Notes: generated by a model from the sequence alone, not told the origin. Positions 8,448-16,090 are shown, numbered from the stretch's first letter. The stretch is 48,249 nucleotides of DNA from Clostridia bacterium (GCA_017503785.1 JAFVSK010000017.1:1-48249), one strand, 5' to 3'. Numbers and translations: made by a program.

Positions 8448-9034
8448 ATTTACCGAACAAATTAACGGTGATCCGTATTGTGTTGGCGCCACTGTTTTTG
8501 CTGCTGACGTTGGTGGAGTTTCCGTTTCACAATCTGGCAGCCGGCTTGGTATTCGGTGCGGCTGCGCTGACCGATATGTTCGACGGCAAGATCGCTCGTT
8601 CTCGCGGTCTGATTACCAATTTGGGTAAGTTTTTAGATCCGCTGGCCGATAAAATGCTCACCACGGCGGCGTTTTTGTCCTTCCTTGCCACCGGCCATTT
8701 GGATGTTTGGGCGCTGATGGTGGTGCTCACGCGTGAATTTATGGTCACCTCGGTGCGCTTGGTCGCCGCTAAAGACGGCACCGTGATCGCCGCCAATTTT
8801 TGGGGTAAGCTGAAAACGGTCATGCAGTTCGTGGCCATTTTATTTGAACTGGCAGCGCTGGAGTTTGCCACCTGGCAAACAGGACTGTTGGCCGGTGCGG
8901 CGTTGCCCGCGGCGGTGTTCGATATTCCGCTGGTGATCGGCTACGTGCTGCTGTGGATCTCGGTGGTATCTACTGCCGTGTCCGGCGTGCAATACGTGTG
9001 GGTCAACCGTAAATTTTTCAAAGATGCAAAATAA
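8444..9034 (+). CDS. pgsA: CDP-diacylglycerol-glycerol-3-phosphate 3-phosphatidyltransferase
   Basis: Makes phosphatidylglycerol phosphate from CDP-diacylglycerol and glycerol 3-phosphate at the membrane. It is 196 residues from ATG 8444, which overlaps the rimO stop (ATGA). The CDP-alcohol phosphotransferase signature D-x2-DG-x2-AR-x8-G-x3-D-x3-D is complete in TDMFDGKIAR...GKFLDPLADK (about residues 45-70). Several hydrophobic helices flank it, including the first segment after MNLPNKLTVIRI. It is the last gene of the recA operon; no clear terminator hairpin follows before the next promoter. Confidence 0.95.
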   Translation: MNLPNKLTVIRIVLAPLFLLLTLVEFPFHNLAAGLVFGAAALTDMFDGKIARSRGLITNLGKFLDPLADKMLTTAAFLSFLATGHLDVWALMVVLTREFMVTSVRLVAAKDGTVIAANFWGKLKTVMQFVAILFELAALEFATWQTGLLAGAALPAAVFDIPLVIGYVLLWISVVSTAVSGVQYVWVNRKFFKDAK

Positions 9035-9056
9035 GGGTAGATTTTTTCAAAAAGTC

Positions 9057-9065
9057 TGCTATAAT
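9057..9065 (+). promoter_or_regulatory. Extended -10 promoter of the T-box/cysE/cysS unit
   Basis: TG-C-TATAAT is a perfect extended -10 element. No good -35 is seen 16-18 bp upstream, as is common for extended -10 promoters. It starts about 23 bp after the pgsA stop. Confidence 0.7.
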
Positions 9066-9071
9066 AGGTAA

Positions 9072-9302
9072 TGGTAAATGCATTGATCGGGAGAAGTACC
9101 CGCTCACACCCATGGCAGAGAGAAAGCGTCATTGGCTGAAAGCGCTTTTCGTGAGGCGGCGGCGAAATGCACCCGTGAGCAGGCAGGGGGAACAAAGTAT
9201 CCCTGCACGGCTGCCGCCGTTATCGGCTTTGAGTGAAACGCGAAGTGGAACCGTGTGAGAGCACCTTCGCCGCAGTGTAGGCTGCGGTGAGGGTGCTTTT
9301 TT
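9072..9302 (+). ncRNA. T-box riboswitch, cysteine-specific
   Basis: The leader has the T-box order of elements. Stem I is closed by GCTCAC (9102-9107) and GTGAGC (9175-9180), with AGAGAG (near 9117-9122) and GGCTGAAAGC inside. The specifier lies in GAAATGCACC, giving codon TGC (Cys) at 9168-9170. The antiterminator bulge reads TGGA (9246-9249) within AGTGGAACCGTG. TGGA pairs with UCCA, which fits tRNA-Cys because its discriminator base is U. The competing terminator is at 9260-9302. Uncharged tRNA-Cys should favour read-through into cysE and cysS. Confidence 0.93.
9260..9302 (+). terminator. Conditional terminator of the Cys T-box
   Basis: AGCACC...GCCGCAG pairs with CTGCGGT...GGGTGCT and is followed by TTTTTT. 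It overlaps the antiterminator region of the T-box. Confidence 0.9.
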
Positions 9303-9317
9303 GATAGGAGAGAGTGT

Positions 9318-9953
9318 ATGTTTGAGCGTTTTCGTGAGGATATTGCCGTTATCCGCGACAAAGACCCTGCGGCGCGATCGGGCGTGGAAATCGCCCTTTT
9401 GTATAACGGCTTCAAGGCGGTGCGGTCGTACCGCAAAGCCAACTGGTGCTATCGCCACGGCTTCAAGCTGTTGGCGCGTGCCATTTCACAGCGCTGCGTG
9501 CGGCGCACCGGTATTGAAATCCACCCCGGTGCCACCATCGGCCGCCGCTTGTTTATCGACCACGGCACAGGCGTGGTGATCGGTGAAACCACCATCATCG
9601 GCGACGATTGCACACTGTACCAGGGCGTCACACTGGGCGGCACGGGCAAGGATACCGGTAAGCGCCACCCCACCTTGGGTAATCACGTTATGGTTGGTGC
9701 CGGCGCCAAGGTGCTGGGTCCCATCACCATTGGCGATCATTCCCGCATCGCCGCCGGTGCGGTAGTGCTGGAGGATATTCCCGATAATGCAACCGCCGTG
9801 GGCGTTCCGGCGCGCGTGGTGCGCGTGGGCGGCCAAAAAGTGGTGGAGCAATTGGATCAGATCCATATCCCCGACCCGCTAATGCAAGAGATCGAGGCGC
9901 TCAAGGAGCGCTTGGCAATATTAGAATCGCAAGCAAAGGAGAAAGACGAATGA
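9318..9953 (+). CDS. cysE: Serine O-acetyltransferase
   Basis: Converts L-serine and acetyl-CoA to O-acetylserine, the precursor of cysteine. 211 residues; ATG 9318 follows AGGAGAGA. The N-terminal helical part is the short form (about 60 residues), followed by a left-handed beta-helix of hexapeptide repeats. Catalytic signature residues are present: D81/H82 in FIDHGTGVVIGET and H117 in GKRHPTLGN, with the glycine-rich GVTLGGTG loop. A charged helical tail (EIEALKERLAILESQAKEKDE) ends the protein. It is controlled by the upstream Cys T-box and overlaps cysS by ATGA. Confidence 0.96.
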   Translation: MFERFREDIAVIRDKDPAARSGVEIALLYNGFKAVRSYRKANWCYRHGFKLLARAISQRCVRRTGIEIHPGATIGRRLFIDHGTGVVIGETTIIGDDCTLYQGVTLGGTGKDTGKRHPTLGNHVMVGAGAKVLGPITIGDHSRIAAGAVVLEDIPDNATAVGVPARVVRVGGQKVVEQLDQIHIPDPLMQEIEALKERLAILESQAKEKDE

Positions 9954-11347
9954 AGATCTATAATACCATGGCACGCGACAAGGAGGAGCTTGTCACCTTA
10001 GAACCGGGCGTGGTACGCATTTACGCCTGCGGCCCCACGGTGTATAACTATATCCACATTGGTAACGCTCGCCCGCTGTGCGTGTTCGACGTGCTGCGCC
10101 GTTATTTGGAGTGGCGCGGCTGGGACGTGCGCTTTGTGCAGAACTTTACGGATATCGACGATAAGATCATCCGTCGCGCCAACGAAGAGGGAACGGATTA
10201 CAAAACCATCTCCGAGAGGTACATTGAGGAGTTTTGGACCGATGCCAAGGGCTTGGGCATCCGTGAAGCCACGGTGCACCCCCGCGCCACCGAAAATATT
10301 GATGAGATCATCGACATCGTTCGCACGCTGGAGGAAAAGGGCTACGCCTACCGCGCCGCCAACGGCGACGTGTATTTCCGCACCCGCAAGGATGCCGGCT
10401 ACGGCAAGCTGTCGCATCAGCCCATTGACGATTTGGAATCGGGCGCACGCATTGGCGTGGGCGAAGAGAAAGAGGATGCACTGGATTTCGCGCTGTGGAA
10501 AGCAGCCAAACCCGGCGAGCCGTTCTGGCCCTCGCCGTGGAGCGACGGTCGTCCCGGCTGGCACATTGAGTGCTCGGCCATGGCGCGCCGCTATCTCGGC
10601 GAATCCATCGACATTCATTGCGGCGGTCAGGATCTGATTTTCCCGCACCACGAAAACGAAGTCGCCCAAAGTGAATGCTGCAACGGAGCACCGTTTGCGC
10701 GGTACTGGATGCACAACGGCTATATTAACGTCGATAACAAGAAAATGTCGAAATCGCTCGGCAACTTCTTTACCGTGCGCGATGTGGCCGATAAGTTCGG
10801 CTACGAGCCCATTCGCTTCTTCTTGATCTCGTCGTCCTACCGCAGCCCCATCAACTACAACGACGAAAGCATCGAACAGGCAAAGGCAGCGTTGGATCGT
10901 TTGTATAACTGCCGCAGTGCCTTGGAGTTTGCTCTGAAAAACGCCCAAGACGGCGCTGTCGCTGCGGTAGTAACGGCGTTCTGCGATAAGCGCCGTGAGC
11001 AGTTCATTACCGCAATGGACGACGATATGAACACCGCCGATGCGATTGCGGCGTTGTTTGAGCTGGCAAAGGATTGCAACCTGATGCTCGCCAACAGCCA
11101 GCCCACAAAGGGCAGCGTGGAAGCGGCCTTAAAAGCGTTTAATGAGCTGGCCGACGTGCTGGGCCTGTTGTATGCTCGCGCCGCCGAAGGCGATGACGAT
11201 GCCGAGATCGAAGCCATGATCGAGGCGCGCAAAGCCGCGCGAGCGGAGAAAAACTGGGCCGAGTCCGATCGTATTCGCGACGAGCTGAAAGCCATGGGCA
11301 TCATCGTGGAGGACACGCCGCAGGGTATGAAGTGGCACCGTGCGTGA
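9950..11347 (+). CDS. cysS: Cysteinyl-tRNA synthetase
   Basis: Charges tRNA-Cys. 465 residues, standard for the family; the ATG overlaps the cysE stop. Class I motifs are intact: HIGN at 36-39 within CGPTVYNYIHIGNARP (zinc ligand C27), and KMSKS at 265-269. Further zinc-site segments GWHIECSAMA and FPHHENEVAQSE are present. The anticodon-binding helical C-terminus ends with the usual SDRIRDELKAMGIIVEDTPQG. Synthesis and charging of cysteine are thus placed under one Cys-sensing T-box. Confidence 0.98.
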   Translation: MKIYNTMARDKEELVTLEPGVVRIYACGPTVYNYIHIGNARPLCVFDVLRRYLEWRGWDVRFVQNFTDIDDKIIRRANEEGTDYKTISERYIEEFWTDAKGLGIREATVHPRATENIDEIIDIVRTLEEKGYAYRAANGDVYFRTRKDAGYGKLSHQPIDDLESGARIGVGEEKEDALDFALWKAAKPGEPFWPSPWSDGRPGWHIECSAMARRYLGESIDIHCGGQDLIFPHHENEVAQSECCNGAPFARYWMHNGYINVDNKKMSKSLGNFFTVRDVADKFGYEPIRFFLISSSYRSPINYNDESIEQAKAALDRLYNCRSALEFALKNAQDGAVAAVVTAFCDKRREQFITAMDDDMNTADAIAALFELAKDCNLMLANSQPTKGSVEAALKAFNELADVLGLLYARAAEGDDDAEIEAMIEARKAARAEKNWAESDRIRDELKAMGIIVEDTPQGMKWHRA

Positions 11348-11398
11348 ATAACCGACTCTTCGCAGGGGCATACTAGCCTGTGAAAAGGAGGCTATGTC

Positions 11399-11611
11399 AT
11401 GTTTTCCAAAGCGGAGTCGATCACCATGAAGCTGGACGGTATTCACGATGCCGCAAGTCGCCGCGCGGCGGTGCAGGTGTTGCGTGAAATGCCGGGAGTG
11501 CGCTCGGCATCGGTGCGGCAGGGGGCGGCAAACGTGTCGTTTTACCCCGATAAGACCACCGTGCCGGAAATGACAGCGGCCCTGGCCGACGCCGGCTTTT
11601 CGGTCATATAA
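11399..11611 (+). CDS. HMA-like small protein lacking CxxC
   Basis: A 70-residue cytosolic protein; ATG 11399 follows AAAAGGAGG. The pattern (ITMKLDGIHDAASRRAAVQVLREMPGVRSASV...VSFYPDKTTVPEMTAALADAGFSV) matches the ferredoxin-like beta-alpha-beta-beta-alpha-beta fold of heavy-metal-associated domains. The metal-binding CxxC that should sit after the first strand is replaced by HDAAS, so copper binding of the usual kind is not expected. A terminator follows 7 bp after the stop. It has no strong promoter of its own and may be read from cysS. Confidence 0.8.
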   Translation: MFSKAESITMKLDGIHDAASRRAAVQVLREMPGVRSASVRQGAANVSFYPDKTTVPEMTAALADAGFSVI

Positions 11612-11617
11612 AAAGAA

Positions 11618-11648
11618 AGCGCGTGCAGATAGTCTGCACGCGCTTTTT
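11618..11648 (+). terminator. Terminator after the HMA-like gene
   Basis: A 12-bp perfect stem AGCGCGTGCAGA / TCTGCACGCGCT with a 3-nt loop is followed by TTTTT. Confidence 0.93.
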
Positions 11649-11661
11649 GCGTTGGTGTACC

Positions 11662-11692
11662 AATAAAAACAGCGGCGACCACGGTCGCCGCT
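11662..11692 (-). terminator. Terminator of the XRE regulator gene
   Basis: On the minus strand, the stem AGCGGCGAC / GTCGCCGCT with a 4-nt loop is followed by GTTTTTATT. It directly abuts the stop codon of the minus-strand regulator. Confidence 0.9.
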
Positions 11693-11911
11693 TTATAAGG
11701 ATTGGTCGTTTTCGTCGGGTTCGTACCGCAAAATGTCATCGACTTGGCAACGAAGAATACGGCAGAGATCGTTGAGCTTCAACGTGCTGATCCCACGGTT
11801 GTGGCGCAGGCGATCAATCGTGGCGCTGCTGATATGATGATGGTGGATCAACGTATAGGTGGTTTCTTTTGATGCTTTTAGAGTTTTCCAAAACGGAGTG
11901 TATGAAATCAT
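11693..11911 (-). CDS. XRE/Cro-like helix-turn-helix regulator
   Basis: A 72-residue DNA-binding protein, essentially one Cro/CI-type HTH domain (MISYTPFWKTLKASKETTYTL...ISSATIDRLRHNRGISTLKLNDLCRILRCQVDDILRYEP). ATG at 11911 is chosen because AGGTGA lies 5 bp upstream; a GTG three codons earlier has none. The gene is divergent from the LRR/cell-wall-binding protein, whose promoter contains a 22-bp palindrome. The simple inference is that this protein binds that site and controls the divergent gene, itself or both. No ligand domain is present. Confidence 0.85.
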   Translation of the reverse strand: MISYTPFWKTLKASKETTYTLIHHHHISSATIDRLRHNRGISTLKLNDLCRILRCQVDDILRYEPDENDQSL

Positions 11912-11950
11912 AATTATCACCTGCTTTTATGATACGAGATAATTATTTTC

Positions 11951-11979
11951 TTGACTATAGTCGCAATTGTGACTATAAT
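11951..11979 (+). promoter_or_regulatory. Promoter of the LRR surface protein gene
   Basis: TTGACT (11951-11956) and a perfect TATAAT (11974-11979) are separated by 17 bp. The gene's SD (GGAGGGA) and ATG follow within 30 bp. Confidence 0.85.
11956..11977. promoter_or_regulatory. 22-bp palindromic operator between -35 and -10
   Basis: Arms TATAGTC and GACTATA flank an 8-bp centre (GCAATTGT). Only one base-pair position of the 22-bp dyad is mismatched. It overlaps the last base of -35 and the start of -10, an ideal repressor position, with an XRE gene divergently adjacent. Binding is inferred. Confidence 0.7.
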
Positions 11980-12008
11980 AAAACCAAAAGAATCTTGGAG
12001 GGATAATT

Positions 12009-13583
12009 ATGAAAAAAACAACTGCCATATTGGTAACGCTGCTGTTGATGGTAGGTATGCTGCCGCTGGGTGCTTTCGGTTTTACGGTAAGTGCTGCCAC
12101 CAGCGGTTACTATACCTATACAGTCGCCGATGGAAAAGTTACCATTACCGGCTACGACGAGTCAATTAACGGTGCGATAAGTATTCCAAGCACCGTAGGC
12201 GGCTGTGCCGTAACGGAAATCAGCGAAGTGGCATTTATGGGGTGCAAGGAAATTACAGCGGTAACTATTCCTGCCAGTGTTACCAAAATTGGGATGGGTG
12301 CTTTCTCGGGGTGTGAAAATCTCATGTCCATTTCGGTAGAAGCAGGGAATTCGGTGTATCACAGCGCCGGCAATTGCCTGATTGAAACCGAAAGTAAAAC
12401 GCTGGTTAACGGCTGTAGCTTTAGTGTGATTCCTACTGACGGTAGCGTAACAAAGATTGGCGGAGGCGCTTTTATGGGTTCCAGCCTTTCTTCCCTTACA
12501 TTACCCAGCGGCATAACGTATATCGGTGAAGCGGCTTTTCGGAACTGCTATAGTCTTGCCACAATTTCTCTTCCGAATACGATAAAGACTATCGAAGGCG
12601 GGGGAACGTTTTGGGATTGTGACAGCCTTGTATCAATTACGATTCCCGATGGTGCAGACATTGTCAATTGGTTTATGACATTCTTTGATTGTGATAACCT
12701 TACAACGGTGAAGTTGGGCAACGGAGTAACAAGCATTGGACAAGAAGGGTTTGAAGGGTGCGAGAATCTTACATCGATTACTATTCCGAAAAGTGTGACA
12801 AGTATTGGCACTGTTGCATTTGCCGGTTGTGATGCACTTGCCAATGTGTGGTACGGTGGAAACAATGCAGATAGAGAGGCAATAGATGTTGCTTTTGGCA
12901 ATGATGAATTACTGAACGCCACGTGGCATTACACGGAAGATAGCGTTCCTGCAAAAAGCGGTTGGGCACTGGACGGCGGTAAGTGGTATTTCTACGAAAA
13001 CGGCACGATGGTGAAAAACGCGTGGCGTAAGGATAGTGTCGGCTGGGTATTCCTCGGCAAAGACGGTGCGATGCTCACCAACGCCTGGTGCACCGACAGC
13101 CAAGGCTGGTGCTACGTGGGTGCCAACGGTTATGCCGTAACGAACTGCTGGAAGCGTGACAGCATTGGCTGGATCTGGTTGAACGCGAACGGCAGTATGA
13201 CCAAGAACGCGTGGGTGAAAGACGGCGGCAAGTGGTATTTCCTGAACGCTAACGGCTACATGGTAGCTAACGCGTGGAAAAAGGATAGCAAGGGTTGGGT
13301 CTACCTCGGCTCAAGCGGTGCTATGATGACCAACGCCTGGGTACGCGACAGCGTGGGTTGGTGCTATGTGGGTGCCGACGGTTATGCTGTGACCAACTGC
13401 TGGAAGCGTGACAGCGTGGGCTGGTGCTACTTAAACGGCAACGGCAGCATGACCAAGTCGCAATGGTTGTACGATGGCGGCCAGTGGTATTATCTGGATG
13501 CCAACGGCTACATGGTGACCGGTACGCGCGTGATCGGTGGCAAGACCTACAAGTTCAACGCCAGCGGCGTGTGGATCAGATAA
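12009..13583 (+). CDS. Secreted BspA-type LRR protein with cell-wall-binding repeats
   Basis: A 524-residue exported surface protein. ATG 12009 follows GGAGGGA. Residues 1-31 are a signal peptide (MKKTTAILVTLLLMVGMLPL...VSAA). Residues ~35-310 are LRR_5/BspA-type leucine-rich repeats of about 23 residues (pattern F-x-G/N-C-x-x-L-x-x-I-x-I-P-x-S/T-V-x-x-I). Residues ~318-524 are nine Trp/Gly-rich repeats of 21 residues plus a terminal partial one (AW-x-x-D-S-x-GW-x-Y/F-L-x-x-x-G), like choline/glucan-type cell-wall-binding repeats. Such proteins attach non-covalently to the envelope through the repeats and present the LRR face for adhesion. Base usage is somewhat more A+T-rich in the LRR part than in neighbouring genes, which may indicate separate origin. 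Confidence 0.9.
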   Translation: MKKTTAILVTLLLMVGMLPLGAFGFTVSAATSGYYTYTVADGKVTITGYDESINGAISIPSTVGGCAVTEISEVAFMGCKEITAVTIPASVTKIGMGAFSGCENLMSISVEAGNSVYHSAGNCLIETESKTLVNGCSFSVIPTDGSVTKIGGGAFMGSSLSSLTLPSGITYIGEAAFRNCYSLATISLPNTIKTIEGGGTFWDCDSLVSITIPDGADIVNWFMTFFDCDNLTTVKLGNGVTSIGQEGFEGCENLTSITIPKSVTSIGTVAFAGCDALANVWYGGNNADREAIDVAFGNDELLNATWHYTEDSVPAKSGWALDGGKWYFYENGTMVKNAWRKDSVGWVFLGKDGAMLTNAWCTDSQGWCYVGANGYAVTNCWKRDSIGWIWLNANGSMTKNAWVKDGGKWYFLNANGYMVANAWKKDSKGWVYLGSSGAMMTNAWVRDSVGWCYVGADGYAVTNCWKRDSVGWCYLNGNGSMTKSQWLYDGGQWYYLDANGYMVTGTRVIGGKTYKFNASGVWIR

Positions 13584-13599
13584 AGTAAACAGATAACAA

Positions 13600-13640
13600 G
13601 GCACCGCCGCCAACCAAAAGGTTGGCGGCGGTGCCTGTTT
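13600..13640 (+). terminator. Terminator after the LRR gene
   Basis: A perfect 16-bp stem GGCACCGCCGCCAACC / GGTTGGCGGCGGTGCC with an AAAA loop, followed by TGTTT. Confidence 0.9.
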
Positions 13641-13654
13641 CTATTGAGGGTTAT

Positions 13655-13696
13655 TTGTAGGGGACGGTGCCCTACGGTGTTGGCTTGAAATTGTGC
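13655..13696. repeat. Degenerate fragment of the G+C-rich repeat family
   Basis: GTAGGGGACGGTGCCCTA followed by CTACGGTGTTGGCTTGAAATT resembles the GTAGGGGCCGATG and CTACGGTGTTGGTTTGAGATT units of the 185-511 cluster. It is a short remnant only. Confidence 0.55.
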
Positions 13697-13720
13697 TTTT
13701 TCTTGCACGTAAACAAGCAC

Positions 13721-13760
13721 GGAAAATACAATTGCATTTTCCGCGCAAAGTTGCTATACT
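13721..13760 (+). promoter_or_regulatory. Promoter with overlapping 22-bp palindrome, 675-aa GH16 gene
   Basis: TTGCAT (13732-13737) and TATACT (13755-13760) are spaced 17 bp, with an extended TGC before the -10. A near-perfect 22-bp dyad (13721-13742; arms GGAAAAT and ATTTTCC, centre ACAATTGC) covers the -35 box and could be an operator. Its CAATTG centre matches that of the palindrome at 11956-11977. Confidence 0.7.
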
Positions 13761-13794
13761 GAAGATGTAATTTCTCACCGAAAGGGGTAAGCGT

Positions 13795-15822
13795 ATGAAC
13801 AAAACAAAACGAATCGTTGCGTTACTGGTTGTGATCGCGGTGTTATTTACCGTGGTGTGCAGCGGCTTGGCGGCAAGAGCCGAGGAAGCGCAGCCGATCG
13901 AGGCAACCTCGCTGGAGCTCAATCGTGAAGAGCTTACGATGCTGCCCGGTAAAACGCAGGAATTAAAGCCGCAACTGTTGCCTGCAGCAGCCGATGCCAC
14001 CGGCTTGGTGTGGACATCGGATAACGAGGATGTTGCTATCGCCTCCGGCGCTATCGTTACAGCGGTGGCTAAAGGCACGGCCACGGTGACAGCTACGCTA
14101 CCCAACGGATTAAAAGACACCTGCAAGGTTACGGTTGTCAGCGGTGAAAAGGTGCTCAACAACGGCGCGTTTGAAGAACAAAACCAAACGGCGTGGGTGT
14201 TGGGCGGCACGGCGGCGGTGGAAGCAAACGGCGGCCACGGTAACACGGCCTGTGTAAAAGTGGATTACACGAGCACCGTATCGCAGAAAATGAACAACTT
14301 GAAGCCCAACACCACCTACGTGGCAGCAGTGCGCGTGAAAGCCACCGAGGATGCCAACACCACCGTGCGTGTGCTTTCGCCGAACGGAACGGTTGTTGAA
14401 AAAGAGCTCTCACTCGGCAAAAGCTGGGGTAGCCGTCAATTCGAATTCACCACGCCCGCTGCCGTTGCCGACGTGCAGCTGGTGTTTGAAAACCCCAACA
14501 CGGCCGGTATGGTGTTCTACGTTGACAACGTGGTTGTTGCAGAAAAGCCTGCCGATGCCGATCTTATTGTGGAAAGCCTGGATTGGACGGGCGGCGACGG
14601 TCAGGTAAAGCCCGACACCGAGCTTACGTTCACGGTCAAAATTAAGAACGTCGGCACTGCCGATGTGACCGAGCCGTTTACGGTGGATATCGCGTTCGGC
14701 ACGGAAGTCATTCTTACCCTCACCTGTGAAGACGGCGTAAAAGCCGGCGAAACGGTAACGCTTACTTCGGCGACGTGGAAGGCCGTAGAGGGTGATAAAA
14801 TGGTGTCGGCACACGTCAACCCCGACCTTGCGGTAGCGGAATCCAACTACGCCACGAATAATACGTATCAAACTAACCTGCGCGTGGCGAACGATCGTTA
14901 CACGCCCGCCTACGATGCCGTGGCCGACGACGTTGCCGAGGCCGGTATGTTCGACTTGACCTTCAGCGACGATTTCAACGACCTCTCCGGCGTGGATACG
15001 CTGGCCAGCGGCTCGGTCGGCTACAAATGGTACGTCACTCGCCAGTGGAGCCAGGCGGATATGACACGTGAGGATTATTTTGTGAAAGACGGCGTGTTCA
15101 CCCTGCAGCACCTCGACAGTCGCTATGCCATCGGTGCCAGCACGGTGGATGCCGATACGCACACGGGCTATCTCTATAATAAAGGCTATCTTGAGGTGAA
15201 GCTCCGCATTCCGGTGCCGGAGGATATCAAGGGTGCCAACGGTAAGCCGGCCATTTGGTCGCTGCCCATCGGTAAATGGTGCGAGATCGCCGGTCAAAAC
15301 AAGCACTGGGTAGAGATGGACTGGCTGGAGTATTACGGCAACGGTCGTTACACCATCACCCTGCACGAACAGGAAAAACTGGACGATGGTAAGCTGAACT
15401 GGTACACCAGCGGCGACAACACCCGCTATGGTTTAGATGATAAGGAATGGCACGTCATGGGCTTCCTGTGGGAGGATAACCGCCTGCGCTGCTATTTAGA
15501 CGGTGAGCCGTTGCGCAGCCAAACGTGGGGTCCCAATGAAGTGCCGATCCCGCTGCACACCAATCAAGAGGGTGAGTTCAAGGTTGACGGTGTGTTCGAG
15601 ATCTTTGACGAGCAGGATATGCTGCTGTATATCGCGGGCGGCCGTGATATTCCGTTAGAGCTCGACTACGTGCGTGTGTGGCAGCTCGGCGGTGAGCAGC
15701 CTGCCGAGGATGCTCCCGAGCAGGAAGAAACACCGGCCACCGGTGTGGGCATCTCCGCCGTGTGTGCCTTGCTTACGGCAGCCTCTGCGGCCGGTGCCTG
15801 GCTCACTCGCAAACGTAAATAA
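13795..15822 (+). CDS. PxTG-anchored BIG_2-CBM-CARDB-GH16 surface glycoside hydrolase
   Basis: A 675-residue extracellular beta-glycanase candidate. ATG 13795 follows AAAGGGG. Order: signal peptide 1-31; BIG_2 domain about 35-118 (VTAVAKGTATVTATLP); CBM-like jelly roll 120-257 (LNNGAFEEQN...FYVDNVVV); CARDB-like spacer 259-365 (VESLDWTGGDGQVKPDTELTF); GH16 catalytic domain about 375-645. The GH16 motif ExDxxE is EMDWLE (E507 nucleophile, D509, E512 acid/base). The C-terminus has P-A-T-G at 647-650, a hydrophobic helix and a KRK tail, the layout of a sortase substrate with TPATG instead of LPxTG. No sortase is encoded here. Substrate (laminarin-, lichenan- or galactan-type) cannot be decided. 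This is the shortest of the four anchored-style paralogues in the window. Confidence 0.9.
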   Translation: MNKTKRIVALLVVIAVLFTVVCSGLAARAEEAQPIEATSLELNREELTMLPGKTQELKPQLLPAAADATGLVWTSDNEDVAIASGAIVTAVAKGTATVTATLPNGLKDTCKVTVVSGEKVLNNGAFEEQNQTAWVLGGTAAVEANGGHGNTACVKVDYTSTVSQKMNNLKPNTTYVAAVRVKATEDANTTVRVLSPNGTVVEKELSLGKSWGSRQFEFTTPAAVADVQLVFENPNTAGMVFYVDNVVVAEKPADADLIVESLDWTGGDGQVKPDTELTFTVKIKNVGTADVTEPFTVDIAFGTEVILTLTCEDGVKAGETVTLTSATWKAVEGDKMVSAHVNPDLAVAESNYATNNTYQTNLRVANDRYTPAYDAVADDVAEAGMFDLTFSDDFNDLSGVDTLASGSVGYKWYVTRQWSQADMTREDYFVKDGVFTLQHLDSRYAIGASTVDADTHTGYLYNKGYLEVKLRIPVPEDIKGANGKPAIWSLPIGKWCEIAGQNKHWVEMDWLEYYGNGRYTITLHEQEKLDDGKLNWYTSGDNTRYGLDDKEWHVMGFLWEDNRLRCYLDGEPLRSQTWGPNEVPIPLHTNQEGEFKVDGVFEIFDEQDMLLYIAGGRDIPLELDYVRVWQLGGEQPAEDAPEQEETPATGVGISAVCALLTAASAAGAWLTRKRK

Positions 15823-15838
15823 CCGCAAAAAAACACGG

Positions 15839-15870
15839 CAGCGCCTTGCTTTGTGCAGGGCGCTGTTTCT
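15839..15870 (+). terminator. Terminator after the 675-aa GH16 gene
   Basis: Stem CAGCGCCTT / AGGGCGCTG (with G-U pair) followed by TTTCTT. Confidence 0.8.
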
Positions 15871-15957
15871 TATTCTAAAGATTTTGTCATTTTTTTACAT
15901 ATTATAGGGGGCGGATTTGCACCTTTGGGCATATTTTTGTAAAATCGTACAAAATGC

Positions 15958-15987
15958 TTGCAATTTACAACGGTGGTATTGTATACT
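15958..15987 (+). promoter_or_regulatory. Promoter of the 2570-aa surface protein gene
   Basis: TTGCAA (15958-15963) and TATACT (15982-15987) with 18-bp spacing; about 95 nt of leader follow. Confidence 0.7.
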
Positions 15988-15996
15988 TATCTTGGT

Positions 15997-16038
15997 GTAT
16001 AACCTCCAAGGGAGTAGTGTTCCCTGTAGAGGCTATAC
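15997..16038 (+). other. Structured 5' leader hairpin
   Basis: Three nested helices form one bulged hairpin: GTATA/TATAC, CCTC/GAGG and AGGGA/TCCCT. A second small stem (CTCC/GGAG around 16051-16064) follows before the ribosome site. There is no T-run, so it is not a terminator; an mRNA-stabilising or translational role is possible. Confidence 0.6.
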
Positions 16039-16090
16039 ATTGCAACAACGATCTCCTTCCGGGAGAATATAGTTGAAAGGGGAAGTATGT

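Noticed and set aside
11951-12169. An open frame beginning at the LRR gene promoter
   Set aside because: It starts within the -35 box and overlaps the true gene in another frame.
16073-16090. Upstream TTG start for the 2570-aa protein
   Set aside because: It lies on the ribosome-binding sequence of the ATG at 16091 and would place charged residues before a good signal peptide.
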